This document shows positions 1 to 8,010 of a stretch of DNA of 49,576 nt, one piece after another. Position numbers and translations under genes: made by a program. The notes under the pieces are model-generated. The model was not told where the DNA came from, searched no databases, and saw nothing but the letters and a program-made list of their open reading frames with translations. Source of the stretch: an uncultured Mediterranea sp. (GTDB lineage: Bacteria; Bacteroidota; Bacteroidia; Bacteroidales; Bacteroidaceae). Each line of letters starts with the position of its first letter. Within the stretch, counting starts at the first letter, position 1. Location of the stretch: NCBI RefSeq assembly GCF_902493215.1, contig NZ_CABUOL010000023.1, forward strand, positions 1 to 49,576, given 5' to 3'.

Positions 1-52
1 GAGCATCTGCCTTACAAGCAGAGGGTCGGCGGTTCGAATCCGTCAACGCCCA
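1..52 (+). tRNA. tRNA-Val(UAC), 3' part only
   Basis: The first 52 bases match the 3' two thirds of the complete tRNA at 84-158 base for base: anticodon arm with TAC, T arm GGTTCGAATCC and 3' acceptor strand AACGCCC plus discriminator A. The 5' end lies before the window. CCA is not encoded. Confidence 0.93.
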
Positions 53-83
53 CATCTTTATTTGAAATTCTTTTTTACCTTAC

Positions 84-158
84 GGGCGTTTAGCTCAGCT
101 GGTTCAGAGCATCTGCCTTACAAGCAGAGGGTCGGCGGTTCGAATCCGTCAACGCCCA
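84..158 (+). tRNA. tRNA-Val(UAC)
   Basis: A complete tRNA cloverleaf of 75 nt. The acceptor arm pairs GGGCGTT (84-90) with AACGCCC (151-157). The D arm contains AGCTCAGCTGGTTCAGAGC. The anticodon stem TCTGC/GCAGA encloses the loop CTTACAA with anticodon TAC (119-121), which reads valine codons, and the T arm contains GGTTCGAATCC. CCA is not encoded. It is a tandem repeat of the partial tRNA at 1-52, so the two are probably cotranscribed. Confidence 0.95.
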
Positions 159-168
159 CATTTTGAGG

Positions 169-203
169 ATGGTAGTGATCGAAAGATTGCTGCCATTTTT
201 TTT
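169..203 (+). terminator. Rho-independent terminator of the tRNA-Val genes
   Basis: GGTAGTGATC (171-180) and GATTGCTGCC (185-194) form a ten-pair RNA stem, with three G-U wobbles, closed by a GAAA tetraloop (181-184). Two A-T pairs extend it and a run of T follows from 196. It lies 10 bases after the tRNA 3' end. Confidence 0.75.
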
Positions 204-225
204 ATTTCTTCTTGTTATAAAAAAT

Positions 226-243
226 GTTTCCAAGGCCGGAAAC
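226..243. repeat. Perfect short palindrome upstream of purB
   Basis: GTTTCC (226-231) and GGAAAC (238-243) form a perfect 6-bp inverted repeat around AAGGCC, itself nearly self-complementary. It sits just upstream of a possible -7 box TAATTTTG (258-265) for purB, so an operator is possible but not shown. No good -33 box is visible. Confidence 0.35.
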
Positions 244-299
244 TCAGAAAAAAGCAGTAATTTTGCGGCCTGATAATTATCATTTTAGAAATACGACGT

Positions 300-1646
300 A
301 TGAAACTGGATTTACTTACCGCAATCTCGCCGATTGACGGTCGTTATAGGGGCAAGACGGATGCCTTGGCCGCCTATTTCTCGGAATTTGCACTGATCAG
401 ATACCGTGTACGGGTGGAAGTGGAGTACTTCATCACCCTCTGTGAACTGCCGCTGCCGCAACTGAAGGGCGTGGACAAGGGTATCTTCGAGACCTTGAGA
501 AACATTTACCGTAACTTCTCCGAAGCCGATGCGCAACGTATCAAGGACATCGAAAGCGTGACGAACCACGACGTGAAGGCCGTGGAATATTTCCTGAAGG
601 AACAGTTTGACAAGCTGGGCGGACTGGAGGAGTACAAGGAATTCATCCACTTCGGACTGACTTCGCAGGACATTAACAATACATCGGTGCCCCTCTCCGT
701 GAAGGAGGCGCTGGAAGAGGTATATTACCCGCAACTGGAGGAACTCATCGGACAGCTGCGCACGTATGCCGAAGAGTGGGCCAACATCCCCATGCTGGCC
801 AAGACACACGGACAGCCCGCTTCGCCCACACGGCTGGGCAAGGAAATCAATGTCTTTGTCTATCGTCTGGAACGCCAGTTGGCTTCGCTGAAGGCCTGCC
901 CGCTGACGGCCAAGTTCGGCGGTGCGACGGGTAACTACAATGCGCACCACGTGGCCTATCCCGACTACGACTGGAAGGCGTTCGGCAACAAGTTCGTGGC
1001 CGAGAAACTGGGACTGGAGCGCGAGGAATATACGACGCAGATTTCGAACTACGACAACCTGTCGGCTGTGTTCGACGCCATGAAGCGCATCAACACCATC
1101 ATGATTGACATGAACCGCGACTTCTGGCAATACATCTCCATGGAGTACTTCAAGCAGAAAATCAAAGCCGGCGAGGTGGGCTCCAGCGCGATGCCCCACA
1201 AGGTGAACCCCATCGACTTCGAGAATGCCGAGGGCAACCTGGGCGTGGCCAATGCCCTGTTGGAGCATCTGGCCGTGAAGCTGCCCGTGTCGCGCCTGCA
1301 GCGCGACCTGACGGACTCGACGGTGTTGAGAAACATCGGCGTGCCGTTCGGACACATCGTCATCGCCATCCAGAGCTCGCTGAAGGGCCTGCGCAAGTTG
1401 CTGCTCAACGAAAAGGCCATCTATGCCGACCTGGACAACTGCTGGAGTGTGGTGGCCGAGGCTATCCAGACCATCCTGCGCCGTGAGGCTTATCCGCATC
1501 CGTACGAGGCACTGAAGGCACTGACGCGCACCAACCAGGCCATTACGGAGGCATCCATCAAGAACTTTATCGAGGAGCTGAACGTGGGCGAAGACATCAA
1601 GAAGGAGCTTCGCGCCATCACTCCGCACAATTATACGGGAATGTAA
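300..1646 (+). CDS. purB: Adenylosuccinate lyase
   Basis: Cytosolic enzyme of purine synthesis. It removes fumarate from SAICAR and from adenylosuccinate. The 448-residue length is normal for the longer PurB type. The fumarase/aspartase superfamily signature is clear: GSSAMPHKVNPIDFEN near residues 296-311, with the catalytic serine in the flexible SSAMPHK loop, and KTHGQPASPT near 167-176 carrying the general-acid His region. The N-terminus MKLDLLTAISPIDGRY is typical of PurB. A possible -7 box (TAATTTTG, 258-265) lies 35 bases before the ATG. It stands alone between the tRNA genes and a pseudouridine synthase gene, and its 3' end is followed by an inverted array of GTGGTTA-like words. Confidence 0.97.
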   Translation: MKLDLLTAISPIDGRYRGKTDALAAYFSEFALIRYRVRVEVEYFITLCELPLPQLKGVDKGIFETLRNIYRNFSEADAQRIKDIESVTNHDVKAVEYFLKEQFDKLGGLEEYKEFIHFGLTSQDINNTSVPLSVKEALEEVYYPQLEELIGQLRTYAEEWANIPMLAKTHGQPASPTRLGKEINVFVYRLERQLASLKACPLTAKFGGATGNYNAHHVAYPDYDWKAFGNKFVAEKLGLEREEYTTQISNYDNLSAVFDAMKRINTIMIDMNRDFWQYISMEYFKQKIKAGEVGSSAMPHKVNPIDFENAEGNLGVANALLEHLAVKLPVSRLQRDLTDSTVLRNIGVPFGHIVIAIQSSLKGLRKLLLNEKAIYADLDNCWSVVAEAIQTILRREAYPHPYEALKALTRTNQAITEASIKNFIEELNVGEDIKKELRAITPHNYTGM

Positions 1647-1647
1647 A

Positions 1648-1719
1648 TAGTGGTAAACGGTTAGTGGTTAGTGGTCAGTAATGCACTGCTAACCGCTAAC
1701 CCCTAACCGCTGATCGTTA
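1648..1719. repeat. Inverted array of GTGGTTA/TAACCAC words
   Basis: A left arm of GGTTAGTGG-type words (about 1650-1680) faces a right arm of complementary CTAACCGCTAACC words (1685-1719), giving an imperfect long hairpin directly after purB. The same word family recurs at 42817-42932 and 47190-47261. It may act as a transcription terminator or mRNA 3' protector, though no T tract follows. Confidence 0.7.
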
Positions 1720-1771
1720 AAAATAAGGCCGTGAGGCCGATAAGTTTAATTTTATTCGAATAAAAAAGAAA

Positions 1772-3163
1772 ATGAGTACAGAAAATGACAACTGGCGCGA
1801 TGCGTCGGGTTCAGAAAGAAATGCTGGTGCTGACCGTGATGGCAATCAGTACAAGGGTGCCGGTTTCGGCCGTTCTTCCTACAATCGTGATAACAATGAG
1901 CGTCCTTACCGTCCGCGCTTCAATGCGACGGAAAATGGCGGACGAGCACAAAAGGCTTATAGCAGCGACCGTTCCTATCGTCCGCGCTTCAGCGGAAACG
2001 ACAACTATGGCGACCGTCCGCAGCGTTCGTATGGCAACAGTTATCGTCCGCGCTTCAACAATAACGAGGAGGGTGGCGAACAGCGTCCGCAACGTTCGTA
2101 TGGCAACAATGACCGTTCCTTCCGTCCGCGGTTCAATCCGAATGCCGAGGGAGGTGACCGTCCGCAGCGTCCGCGCTTCAACTCCAATAACGAGCGGGGT
2201 GGATACGGACAGCGTCCGTACAACGCAGGCGGCGACCGTCCGCAACGTCCGCGGTTCAATCCGAATGCCGAAGAGGGAGGACGTCCGCAGCGTCCGCGTT
2301 TCAATGCCAACGGCGGCGGAAGAGGTAACTTCGGCGGTAACGGTTACGGACGTCCGCAACGTCCGCGTACAGCCGACTATAATCCGAATGCCAAATACAG
2401 CAAGAAGAAACAGATAGAATACAAGGAACAGTTTGTAGACCCGAACGAACCGATTCGTCTGAACAAGTTCCTGGCGAATGCGGGTGTATGTTCGCGCCGT
2501 GAGGCTGACGAATTTATCACCGCAGGAGTGGTTTCGGTCAACGGCCAGGTGGTAACCGAATTGGGTACGAAGATCAAGCGTGGCGACGAAGTGAAGTTCC
2601 ACGACCAGGCTGTGAGCATCGAGCGCAAGATTTATGTGCTGCTGAACAAGCCGAAGGATACGGTAACTACGTCGGACGATCCGCAGGCGCGGCGCACGGT
2701 GATGGACTTGGTGAAGGGTGCCTGTGAGGAGCGCATCTATCCTGTAGGTCGTCTGGACCGCAACACGACCGGTGTGCTGCTGCTGACCAACGACGGTGAC
2801 CTGGCTTCGAAGCTGACGCATCCGAAGTATCTGAAGAAGAAGATCTATCACGTCCATTTGGACAAGAACCTGACGAAGGCCGACATGGAACAGATTGCCG
2901 CCGGCATTGAGCTGGAAGACGGCGAAATCCATGCAGACGCCATCAGCTATACCGACGAGAACAAGAAGGACGATGTGGGCATTGAAATCCACTCCGGCAA
3001 GAACCGTATCGTGCGTCGTATCTTCGAATCGCTGGGATACAAGGTGATGAAACTGGACCGTGTGTATTTTGCCGGCCTGACCAAGAAAGGGCTGTGTCGC
3101 GGTGACTGGCGTTACCTGACCGAGCAGGAAGTGAACTACCTGCGGATGGGTTCGTTTGAATAA
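1772..3163 (+). CDS. RluB/RsuA-family rRNA pseudouridine synthase with Arg/Gly/Asn-rich N-terminal repeats
   Basis: The C-terminal half (about residues 225-463) is an S4 RNA-binding domain (IRLNKFLANAGVCSRREAD) followed by an RsuA-type pseudouridine synthase domain. Its catalytic motif GRLDRNTTGVLLLTNDGDL contains the catalytic Asp, and SGKNRIVRRIFESLGY is the family's C-terminal motif. It should isomerise a uridine in rRNA, as RluB does in 23S. The first 210 residues are low complexity: seven RPRF units spaced by Asn/Glu/Gly stretches and RPQR, predicted to be disordered, strongly basic and suited to RNA contact. Domain length is normal only for the C-terminal half. Alternative-frame ORFs here are artefacts of the repeats. 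asnS follows 26 bases later, so cotranscription is possible. Confidence 0.9.
   Translation: MSTENDNWRDASGSERNAGADRDGNQYKGAGFGRSSYNRDNNERPYRPRFNATENGGRAQKAYSSDRSYRPRFSGNDNYGDRPQRSYGNSYRPRFNNNEEGGEQRPQRSYGNNDRSFRPRFNPNAEGGDRPQRPRFNSNNERGGYGQRPYNAGGDRPQRPRFNPNAEEGGRPQRPRFNANGGGRGNFGGNGYGRPQRPRTADYNPNAKYSKKKQIEYKEQFVDPNEPIRLNKFLANAGVCSRREADEFITAGVVSVNGQVVTELGTKIKRGDEVKFHDQAVSIERKIYVLLNKPKDTVTTSDDPQARRTVMDLVKGACEERIYPVGRLDRNTTGVLLLTNDGDLASKLTHPKYLKKKIYHVHLDKNLTKADMEQIAAGIELEDGEIHADAISYTDENKKDDVGIEIHSGKNRIVRRIFESLGYKVMKLDRVYFAGLTKKGLCRGDWRYLTEQEVNYLRMGSFE
1870..2390 (+). repeat. Internal coding repeat, RPRF-containing units
   Basis: The DNA repeats the theme CGTCCGCGCTTCAA / CGTCCGCAGCGT many times with Asn/Glu/Gly-rich spacers, encoding at least seven RPRF units. 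Such repeats can change copy number by slippage or recombination without breaking the frame if the unit length is a multiple of three. Confidence 0.75.
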
Positions 3164-3189
3164 ATCATATATTATATAGATGTATAGTT

Positions 3190-4593
3190 ATGGAAAAAAT
3201 TAGTAGAACAAAGATTGTGGACCTGCTGAAGCGTGAAGACTTCGGCGCTATGGTCAACGTGAAAGGCTGGGTACGTACCCGCAGAGGTAGCAAACAGGTA
3301 AACTTCATCGCGCTGAACGACGGTTCTACAATAAATAATGTCCAGATTGTAGTCGATCTGGAAAACTTTGACGAGGCTCTGCTGAAGGATATTACGACAG
3401 GCGCCTGTCTGAGCGTGAACGGTGTGCTGACGGAATCGGTCGGCGCCGGCCAGAAAGCGGAAATCCAGGCCCGTGAGATAGAGGTGTTGGGTACTTGCGA
3501 CAATACGTATCCGTTGCAGAAGAAGGGACACTCGATGGAGTTCCTGCGCGAGATTGCACACCTGCGTCCGCGTACCAATACGTTCGGAGCCGTGTTCCGC
3601 ATCCGTCATAATATGGCCATTGCCATCCATACTTTCTTCCATCAGAAGGGCTTCTTCTACTTCCACACGCCCATCATCACGGCGTCGGACTGCGAAGGTG
3701 CGGGCCAGATGTTCCAGGTGACTACCAAGAACCTCTACGACCTGAAGAAGGATGAGAACGGTTCCATCATTTACGATGACGACTTCTTCGGCAAGCAGGC
3801 CAGTCTGACCGTTTCCGGACAGCTGGAAGGCGAGCTGGCCGCTACGGCTCTGGGGGCTATCTATACCTTCGGCCCGACGTTCCGTGCCGAGAACTCCAAT
3901 ACGCCGCGCCACCTGGCCGAGTTCTGGATGGTAGAGCCTGAAGTGGCTTTTGCTGACCTGGCCGAGCTGATGGACCTGGAAGAGGAATTCATCAAGTTCT
4001 GTGTGAAGTGGGCGCTCGACAACTGCGCCGACGACCTGGAGTTCCTGAACAAGATGGTGGACAAGGGTTTGATAGAGCGTCTGCAGAAGGTGGTCGACAC
4101 CGAGTTCGTACGCCTGCCCTATACGGAAGGTATCAAGATTCTGGAAGAGGCTGTAGCCAAGGGACACAAGTTCGAATTCCCCGTTTACTGGGGTTGCGAC
4201 CTGGCCAGCGAGCACGAACGCTACCTGGTGGAAGAACATTTCCAGAAGCCGGTCATCATGACGGACTATCCGAAAGAAATCAAAGCCTTCTACATGAAGC
4301 AGAACGAAGATGGAAAGACCGTGCAGGGTACGGACGTACTGTTCCCGCAGATTGGCGAAATCATCGGCGGAAGTGTGCGTGAGGAGAACTACGACAAGCT
4401 GATGGCCCGCATCACCGAGCTCCACATCCCGATGAAGGACATGTGGTGGTATCTGGATACGCGTAAATACGGTACGTGTCCGCATGCCGGTTTCGGTCTG
4501 GGCTTCGAGCGTCTGCTGCTGTTCGTGACGGGTATGGCCAACATCCGTGACGTCATCCCCTTCCCGCGTACGCCGCGTAATGCCGAGTTCTGA
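3190..4593 (+). CDS. asnS: Asparaginyl-tRNA synthetase
   Basis: Class IIb aminoacyl-tRNA synthetase that charges tRNA-Asn with asparagine in the cytosol; 467 residues, the normal length. An N-terminal OB-fold anticodon-binding domain (about 15-105, with VNVKGWVRTRRGSKQVNFIALNDGS) precedes the catalytic core. Class II motif 2 is FRAENSNTPRHLAEFWMVEPE and motif 3 is GFGLGFERLLLFVTGMANIRDVIPFPRTP. The neighbouring upstream gene is an rRNA modification enzyme. No clear promoter is seen in the 26-base gap. Confidence 0.97.
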   Translation: MEKISRTKIVDLLKREDFGAMVNVKGWVRTRRGSKQVNFIALNDGSTINNVQIVVDLENFDEALLKDITTGACLSVNGVLTESVGAGQKAEIQAREIEVLGTCDNTYPLQKKGHSMEFLREIAHLRPRTNTFGAVFRIRHNMAIAIHTFFHQKGFFYFHTPIITASDCEGAGQMFQVTTKNLYDLKKDENGSIIYDDDFFGKQASLTVSGQLEGELAATALGAIYTFGPTFRAENSNTPRHLAEFWMVEPEVAFADLAELMDLEEEFIKFCVKWALDNCADDLEFLNKMVDKGLIERLQKVVDTEFVRLPYTEGIKILEEAVAKGHKFEFPVYWGCDLASEHERYLVEEHFQKPVIMTDYPKEIKAFYMKQNEDGKTVQGTDVLFPQIGEIIGGSVREENYDKLMARITELHIPMKDMWWYLDTRKYGTCPHAGFGLGFERLLLFVTGMANIRDVIPFPRTPRNAEF

Positions 4594-4615
4594 TTGAAAC
4601 GGTATCCCGAATAGA

Positions 4616-4738
4616 CTTCACCACAGATTGCGCGGATTTTCACAGATTAAACAACCTGAATACTTCCGGTTTCAGAAAATATCTGTGAAAATCCGGGAAA
4701 TCTGTGGTGATTGTTTTTGGTGGGGGTGTGGCTTCCGC
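4616..4738. repeat. Dispersed hairpin element, copy 1
   Basis: TTCACCACAGATT and, about 25 bases on, TTTCACAGATT face AATCTGTGAAAATCC and AATCTGTGGTGA, forming a long imperfect hairpin over 4618-4712. A tail TTGTTTTTGGTGGGGGTGTGGCTTCCG follows. The tail and outer arms resemble the element at 28209-28313 (GTGGTGAAT, T run, GGGGTGTGGCT), so both appear to be copies of one small dispersed element. It probably terminates asnS transcription. Confidence 0.6.
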
Positions 4739-4770
4739 TCTGACTGTCAGACAAAAAAAAGACCAAATCG

Positions 4771-4801
4771 TTTGTCAGTTAACAGAAAAACCGTACCTTT
4801 G
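4771..4801 (+). promoter_or_regulatory. Promoter of the rplM-rpsI-rpsB-tsf genes
   Basis: TTTG at 4771-4774 and TACCTTTG at 4794-4801 are separated by 19 bases, an exact fit to the Bacteroides primary sigma-factor consensus (TTTG, 19-21 bp, TAnnTTTG). Transcription would begin near 4808 and give a leader of about 120 bases. Confidence 0.85.
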
Positions 4802-4929
4802 CAAGCCGATTATTATCTAAAAAGGATAAGCAATTAATTCATAGCGAGTTAATCGACCTTTGTCCGGGGCGGTTGGCTGGTGGTGAAGAAAAAAACAATT
4901 AGTAGTAACATTTTAAAAAACAATTAAGA

Positions 4930-5391
4930 GTGGATACTTTAAGTTACAAGACCATTTCTGCAAACAAAGCTACAGTGACTAAAGAATGGGTCATTGTTGA
5001 CGCTACAGACCAGGTATTGGGTCGTCTGGGCGCAAAAGTTGCGAAACTGTTGAGAGGAAAGTATAAACCAAACTTTACTCCTCACGTAGATTGTGGCGAT
5101 AATGTGATCATTATCAATGCCGACAAAGTAAAATTAACCGGTAACAAGTGGAATGACAAGGTATATCTGTCATATACAGGCTATCCCGGCGGTCAGAGAG
5201 AAATCACTCCTGCTCGTTTGCAGGCAAAACCGAACGGTGATGACAAGTTGCTGAGAAAAGTAGTAAAGGGTATGCTGCCTAAAAATAAGTTGGGCGCCAA
5301 ATTGCTGGGTAATATGTATGTATATGCCGGAAACGAGCACAAACATGATGCTCAGAACCCGAAAATGATTGATATTAACGCACTTAAATAA
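4930..5391 (+). CDS. rplM: 50S ribosomal protein L13
   Basis: Large-subunit ribosomal protein and early assembly protein of the 50S particle; 153 residues. The family core WVIVDATDQVLGRLGAKVAKLLRGK, GDNVIIINADKVKLTGNK and YTGYPGG is intact, as is the C-terminal MLPKNKLGAKLLGNMYVYAGNEHKH. The start is GTG at 4930; the next ATG would delete most of the protein and GTG gives the conserved N-terminus. It is the first gene after a strong promoter and precedes rpsI by six bases, the usual L13-S9 pair. Confidence 0.97.
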   Translation: MDTLSYKTISANKATVTKEWVIVDATDQVLGRLGAKVAKLLRGKYKPNFTPHVDCGDNVIIINADKVKLTGNKWNDKVYLSYTGYPGGQREITPARLQAKPNGDDKLLRKVVKGMLPKNKLGAKLLGNMYVYAGNEHKHDAQNPKMIDINALK

Positions 5392-5397
5392 GAGATA

Positions 5398-5784
5398 ATG
5401 GAAGTAGTAAATGCATTAGGCAGACGTAAAAGTGCAATTGCACGTATTTTCGTAAGCGAAGGTACTGGAAAGATTACTATTAACAAGAGAGACCTCGCAG
5501 AGTACTTTCCATCAAGCATTCTTCAGTATGTAGTTAAACAACCGTTGAACAAGCTGGGTGTTGCTGAAAAGTACGACATCAAAGTAAATCTCTGCGGTGG
5601 CGGTTTCACCGGTCAGTCTCAGGCATTGCGTCTTGCAATCGCTCGCGCGTTGGTGAAAATCAATGCTGAGGATAAGGCTGCTCTCCGCGCTGAGGGCTTC
5701 ATGACCCGCGATCCCCGTTCTGTTGAACGTAAGAAACCGGGACAGCCGAAAGCTCGTCGTAGATTCCAGTTCAGTAAACGTTAA
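5398..5784 (+). CDS. rpsI: 30S ribosomal protein S9
   Basis: Small-subunit protein whose C-terminal tail reaches the P-site tRNA. It has 128 residues and begins with the conserved ALGRRKSAIARIF, followed by GGGFTGQSQALRLAIARAL and the basic tail KKPGQPKARRRFQFSKR ending in the conserved SKR. It starts 6 bases after rplM and is in the same operon. The next gene is rpsB, after a 177-base gap containing a degenerate GAGTTGAGA-type hairpin. Confidence 0.97.
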   Translation: MEVVNALGRRKSAIARIFVSEGTGKITINKRDLAEYFPSSILQYVVKQPLNKLGVAEKYDIKVNLCGGGFTGQSQALRLAIARALVKINAEDKAALRAEGFMTRDPRSVERKKPGQPKARRRFQFSKR

Positions 5785-5785
5785 G

Positions 5786-5961
5786 AGTTGGAGAACGGTT
5801 GGGGCGGACAAGTTGCTTAATTCTCGACTTTCACCTCTCAACTCTCAACTGAAAAAGCGTTTAGTATCTAAACTACCGGGACTCTTCATTCGGATAGGCT
5901 ACCCGGCGGTTGGTTTAGAAAAAACAAAAAAGAAAGTAAACGATTTAAAGATTAAAACAAA
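5786..5961. other. rpsI-rpsB intergenic: degenerate hairpin and rpsB leader
   Basis: AGAGTTGGAGAA (5784-5795) faces TTCTC and CTCTCAACTCTCAACT (5821-5850), a degenerate copy of the AGAGTTGAGA-type inverted array seen after rpsB. A second small stem, CCGGG (about 5877) with CCCGG (about 5903), lies in the rpsB leader. rpsB leaders regulate S2 synthesis in other bacteria; whether this one does cannot be judged here. Confidence 0.4.
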
Positions 5962-6801
5962 ATGTCAAGAACAAATTTTGATACATTATTGGAAGCCGGT
6001 TGTCACTTCGGTCACTTGAAAAGAAAGTGGAACCCTGCAATGGCTCCTTATATCTTCATGGAGCGCAATGGTATTCATATCATTGACCTCAACAAGACGG
6101 TTGCTAAAATTGACGAAGCTGCTGAAGCTTTGAAGCAAATCGCTAAATCAGGAAAGAAAGTCCTGTTTGTTGCTACTAAAAAACAAGCTAAGCAGGTGGT
6201 TGCCGACAAGGCTGCATCTGTAAATATGCCTTATGTAATCGAGCGCTGGCCGGGTGGTATGTTGACTAACTTCCCGACTATCCGTAAGGCTGTGAAGAAG
6301 ATGGCTACTATCGACAAGTTGACTAACGATGGTACTTATTCTAACCTCTCTAAGAGAGAAATTCTGCAAATCTCCCGTCAACGTGCTAAGTTGGACAAGA
6401 CTTTGGGCTCTATCGCTGACCTGACTCGTCTGCCGTCTGCTTTGTTCGTTGTCGACGTAATGAAAGAGAATATTGCTGTTCGCGAAGCTAACCGTTTGGG
6501 TATTCCTGTATTTGGTATCGTTGATACTAACTCCGATCCTACAAACATCGACTTCGTTATTCCGGCAAATGATGACGCTACTAAGTCAGTAGAAGTTATC
6601 TTGGATGCTTGCTGCGCTGCTATGCAGGAAGGTCTGGAAGAGCGTAAAGCTGAAAAGGTTGACATGGAAGCTGCCGGCGAAGCTCCTGCTGCTAACAAGG
6701 GCAAGAAGAAAGCTGCCAAGGCTAGACTGGACAAGTCTGACGAAGATGCCATCAACGCATCTAAGGCTGCTGCTTTCATGAAGGAAGACGAAGAGGCTTA
6801 A
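5962..6801 (+). CDS. rpsB: 30S ribosomal protein S2
   Basis: Late-assembling small-subunit protein, 279 residues. The N-terminus has the S2 signature LEAGCHFGHLKRKWNPAMAPYIF, and the core has KKVLFVATKKQAK, YVIERWPGGMLTNFPTIRKAVKKM and GIPVFGIVDTNSDPTNIDFVIPANDDA. The last 50 residues are a charged Ala/Lys/Glu-rich extension beyond the usual S2 domain (about 230 residues), of the kind common in Bacteroidota. It belongs with rplM, rpsI and tsf; rpsB-tsf is a near-universal pair. Confidence 0.97.
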   Translation: MSRTNFDTLLEAGCHFGHLKRKWNPAMAPYIFMERNGIHIIDLNKTVAKIDEAAEALKQIAKSGKKVLFVATKKQAKQVVADKAASVNMPYVIERWPGGMLTNFPTIRKAVKKMATIDKLTNDGTYSNLSKREILQISRQRAKLDKTLGSIADLTRLPSALFVVDVMKENIAVREANRLGIPVFGIVDTNSDPTNIDFVIPANDDATKSVEVILDACCAAMQEGLEERKAEKVDMEAAGEAPAANKGKKKAAKARLDKSDEDAINASKAAAFMKEDEEA

Positions 6802-6811
6802 ATCATATAGA

Positions 6812-6882
6812 TGAGAGTTGAGAATTGAAAGTTGAGAGTTACTATTAAACAGCAATTCTCAATTCTCTGTTCTCAGCTCTCA
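6812..6882. repeat. Inverted array of GAGAGTTGAGAATTGA-type words
   Basis: A left arm (6812-6840) of GAGAGTTGAGAATTGAAAG words pairs with a right arm (6854-6882) of CAATTCTC/CTCAGCTCTCAACT words, about 22 of 29 positions complementary. It lies between rpsB and tsf and could set the relative level of the two messages by partial termination or processing. Confidence 0.65.
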
Positions 6883-6935
6883 ACTGCTTTATAGATAAAG
6901 GTATTATTAACGTTTAAAATAGTATTGAAGAAATT

Positions 6936-7928
6936 ATGGCTGTAACAATGGCTGATATAACCAAGCTCCGCAAAATGACCGGTGCTGGTATGATGGATTG
7001 CAAGAATGCCTTGAACGATGCAGAAGGCGATTTCGACAAGGCAATGAAGATTATCCGTGAGAAAGGACAGGCAGTGGCTGCCAAGCGTTCCGACCGTGAG
7101 GCTTCAGAAGGTTGCGTACTGGCTAAGACTACAGGTGACTTCGCTGTAATCATCGCTTTGAAGTGTGAGACTGACTTCGTAGCCCAGAATGCTGACTTCG
7201 TGAAACTGACTCAGGACATCCTGGACCTCGCTGTAGCCAACAAGTGCAAGACGCTGGACGAAGTGAAGGCTTTGCAGCTGGGTGACGTAACCGTAGCTCA
7301 GGCTGTAACAGACCGCAGCGGTATCACCGGTGAAAAGATGGAACTCGACGGCTATATGACTGTAGAAGGTGCTGATACAGTGGTATACAACCACATGAAC
7401 AGAAACGGACTCTGCACCATCGTAGCTTTCAACAAGAAGGTAGACGAGCAGCTGGGCAAGCAGGTAGCTATGCAGATTGCCGCCATGAACCCGATTGCCA
7501 TCGACGAAGACGGTGTTTCTGAAGAAATCAAGCAGAAGGAAATCGAAGTGGCTATCGAGAAGACCAAGGCTGAGCAGGTACAGAAGGCTGTTGAGGCTGC
7601 TTTGAAGAAAGCTGGTATCAACCCGGCCCACGTAGACAGCGAAGACCACATGGAAAGCAACATGGCCAAGGGCTGGATTACTGCAGAAGATGTAGCCAAA
7701 GCAAAGGAAATCATTGCGACCGTATCTGCAGAAAAGGCTGCCAACCTGCCCGAGCAGATGATTCAGAACATCGCCAAGGGTCGTCTGGGCAAGTTCCTGA
7801 AGGAAGTTTGTCTGTTGAACCAGGAAGATGTGATGGATGCAAAGAAGACCGTAAGAGAAGTGTTGAAGGAAGCCGATCCCGAACTGAAGATCGTAGACTT
7901 CAAGCGTTTCACTTTGCGTGCTGAATAA
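6936..7928 (+). CDS. tsf: Translation elongation factor Ts
   Basis: Guanine-nucleotide exchange factor that regenerates EF-Tu-GTP. The N-terminal UBA-like domain is ITKLRKMTGAGMMDCKNALNDAEGDFDKAMKIIREKG, followed by the EF-Tu contact motif CETDFVAQN and two dimerisation-type halves; the end IVDFKRFTLRAE is typical. The 330-residue length is slightly above the E. coli protein and normal for Bacteroidota. It is the last gene of the ribosomal operon and is followed by a strong hairpin. Confidence 0.97.
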   Translation: MAVTMADITKLRKMTGAGMMDCKNALNDAEGDFDKAMKIIREKGQAVAAKRSDREASEGCVLAKTTGDFAVIIALKCETDFVAQNADFVKLTQDILDLAVANKCKTLDEVKALQLGDVTVAQAVTDRSGITGEKMELDGYMTVEGADTVVYNHMNRNGLCTIVAFNKKVDEQLGKQVAMQIAAMNPIAIDEDGVSEEIKQKEIEVAIEKTKAEQVQKAVEAALKKAGINPAHVDSEDHMESNMAKGWITAEDVAKAKEIIATVSAEKAANLPEQMIQNIAKGRLGKFLKEVCLLNQEDVMDAKKTVREVLKEADPELKIVDFKRFTLRAE

Positions 7929-7952
7929 ATTCCGGTCCGTGTAAGGATATAG

Positions 7953-7988
7953 AAAAGGGGCTGTTCCATTGCCAGGACAGCCCCTTTT
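7953..7988. terminator. Bidirectional terminator between tsf and the minus-strand gene
   Basis: AAAAGGGGCTGT (7953-7964) and ACAGCCCCTTTT (7977-7988) form a perfect 12-bp stem with a 12-base loop. A-tract and T-tract flanks let it work on both strands, fitting the convergent genes tsf and the one ending at 8011. Confidence 0.9.
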
Positions 7989-8010
7989 ACTGTTATATGT
8001 GCTTTATCTT

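Larger units (their letters stand above)
4594..4929. other. Intergenic region: dispersed hairpin element, then rplM promoter and leader
   Basis: This 336-base gap holds no credible gene; a 69-codon reading frame at 4628-4837 is only the translation of a hairpin element. The first half is a long inverted repeat (4616-4712) and a T-rich tail. The second half contains the rplM promoter (4771-4801) and a leader of about 120 bases before the GTG start at 4930. Confidence 0.8.

Noticed and set aside
312..1628. Long minus-strand reading frame over purB (438 codons), and similar frames over asnS, mnmA, the subtilase, xseA and Hsp70
   Set aside because: These are shadows of GC-rich genes on the other strand; the plus-strand products match known families and the shadow products have no recognisable features.
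4628..4837. 69-codon plus-strand frame after asnS
   Set aside because: It is the translation of the dispersed hairpin element and the rplM promoter, so not a gene.
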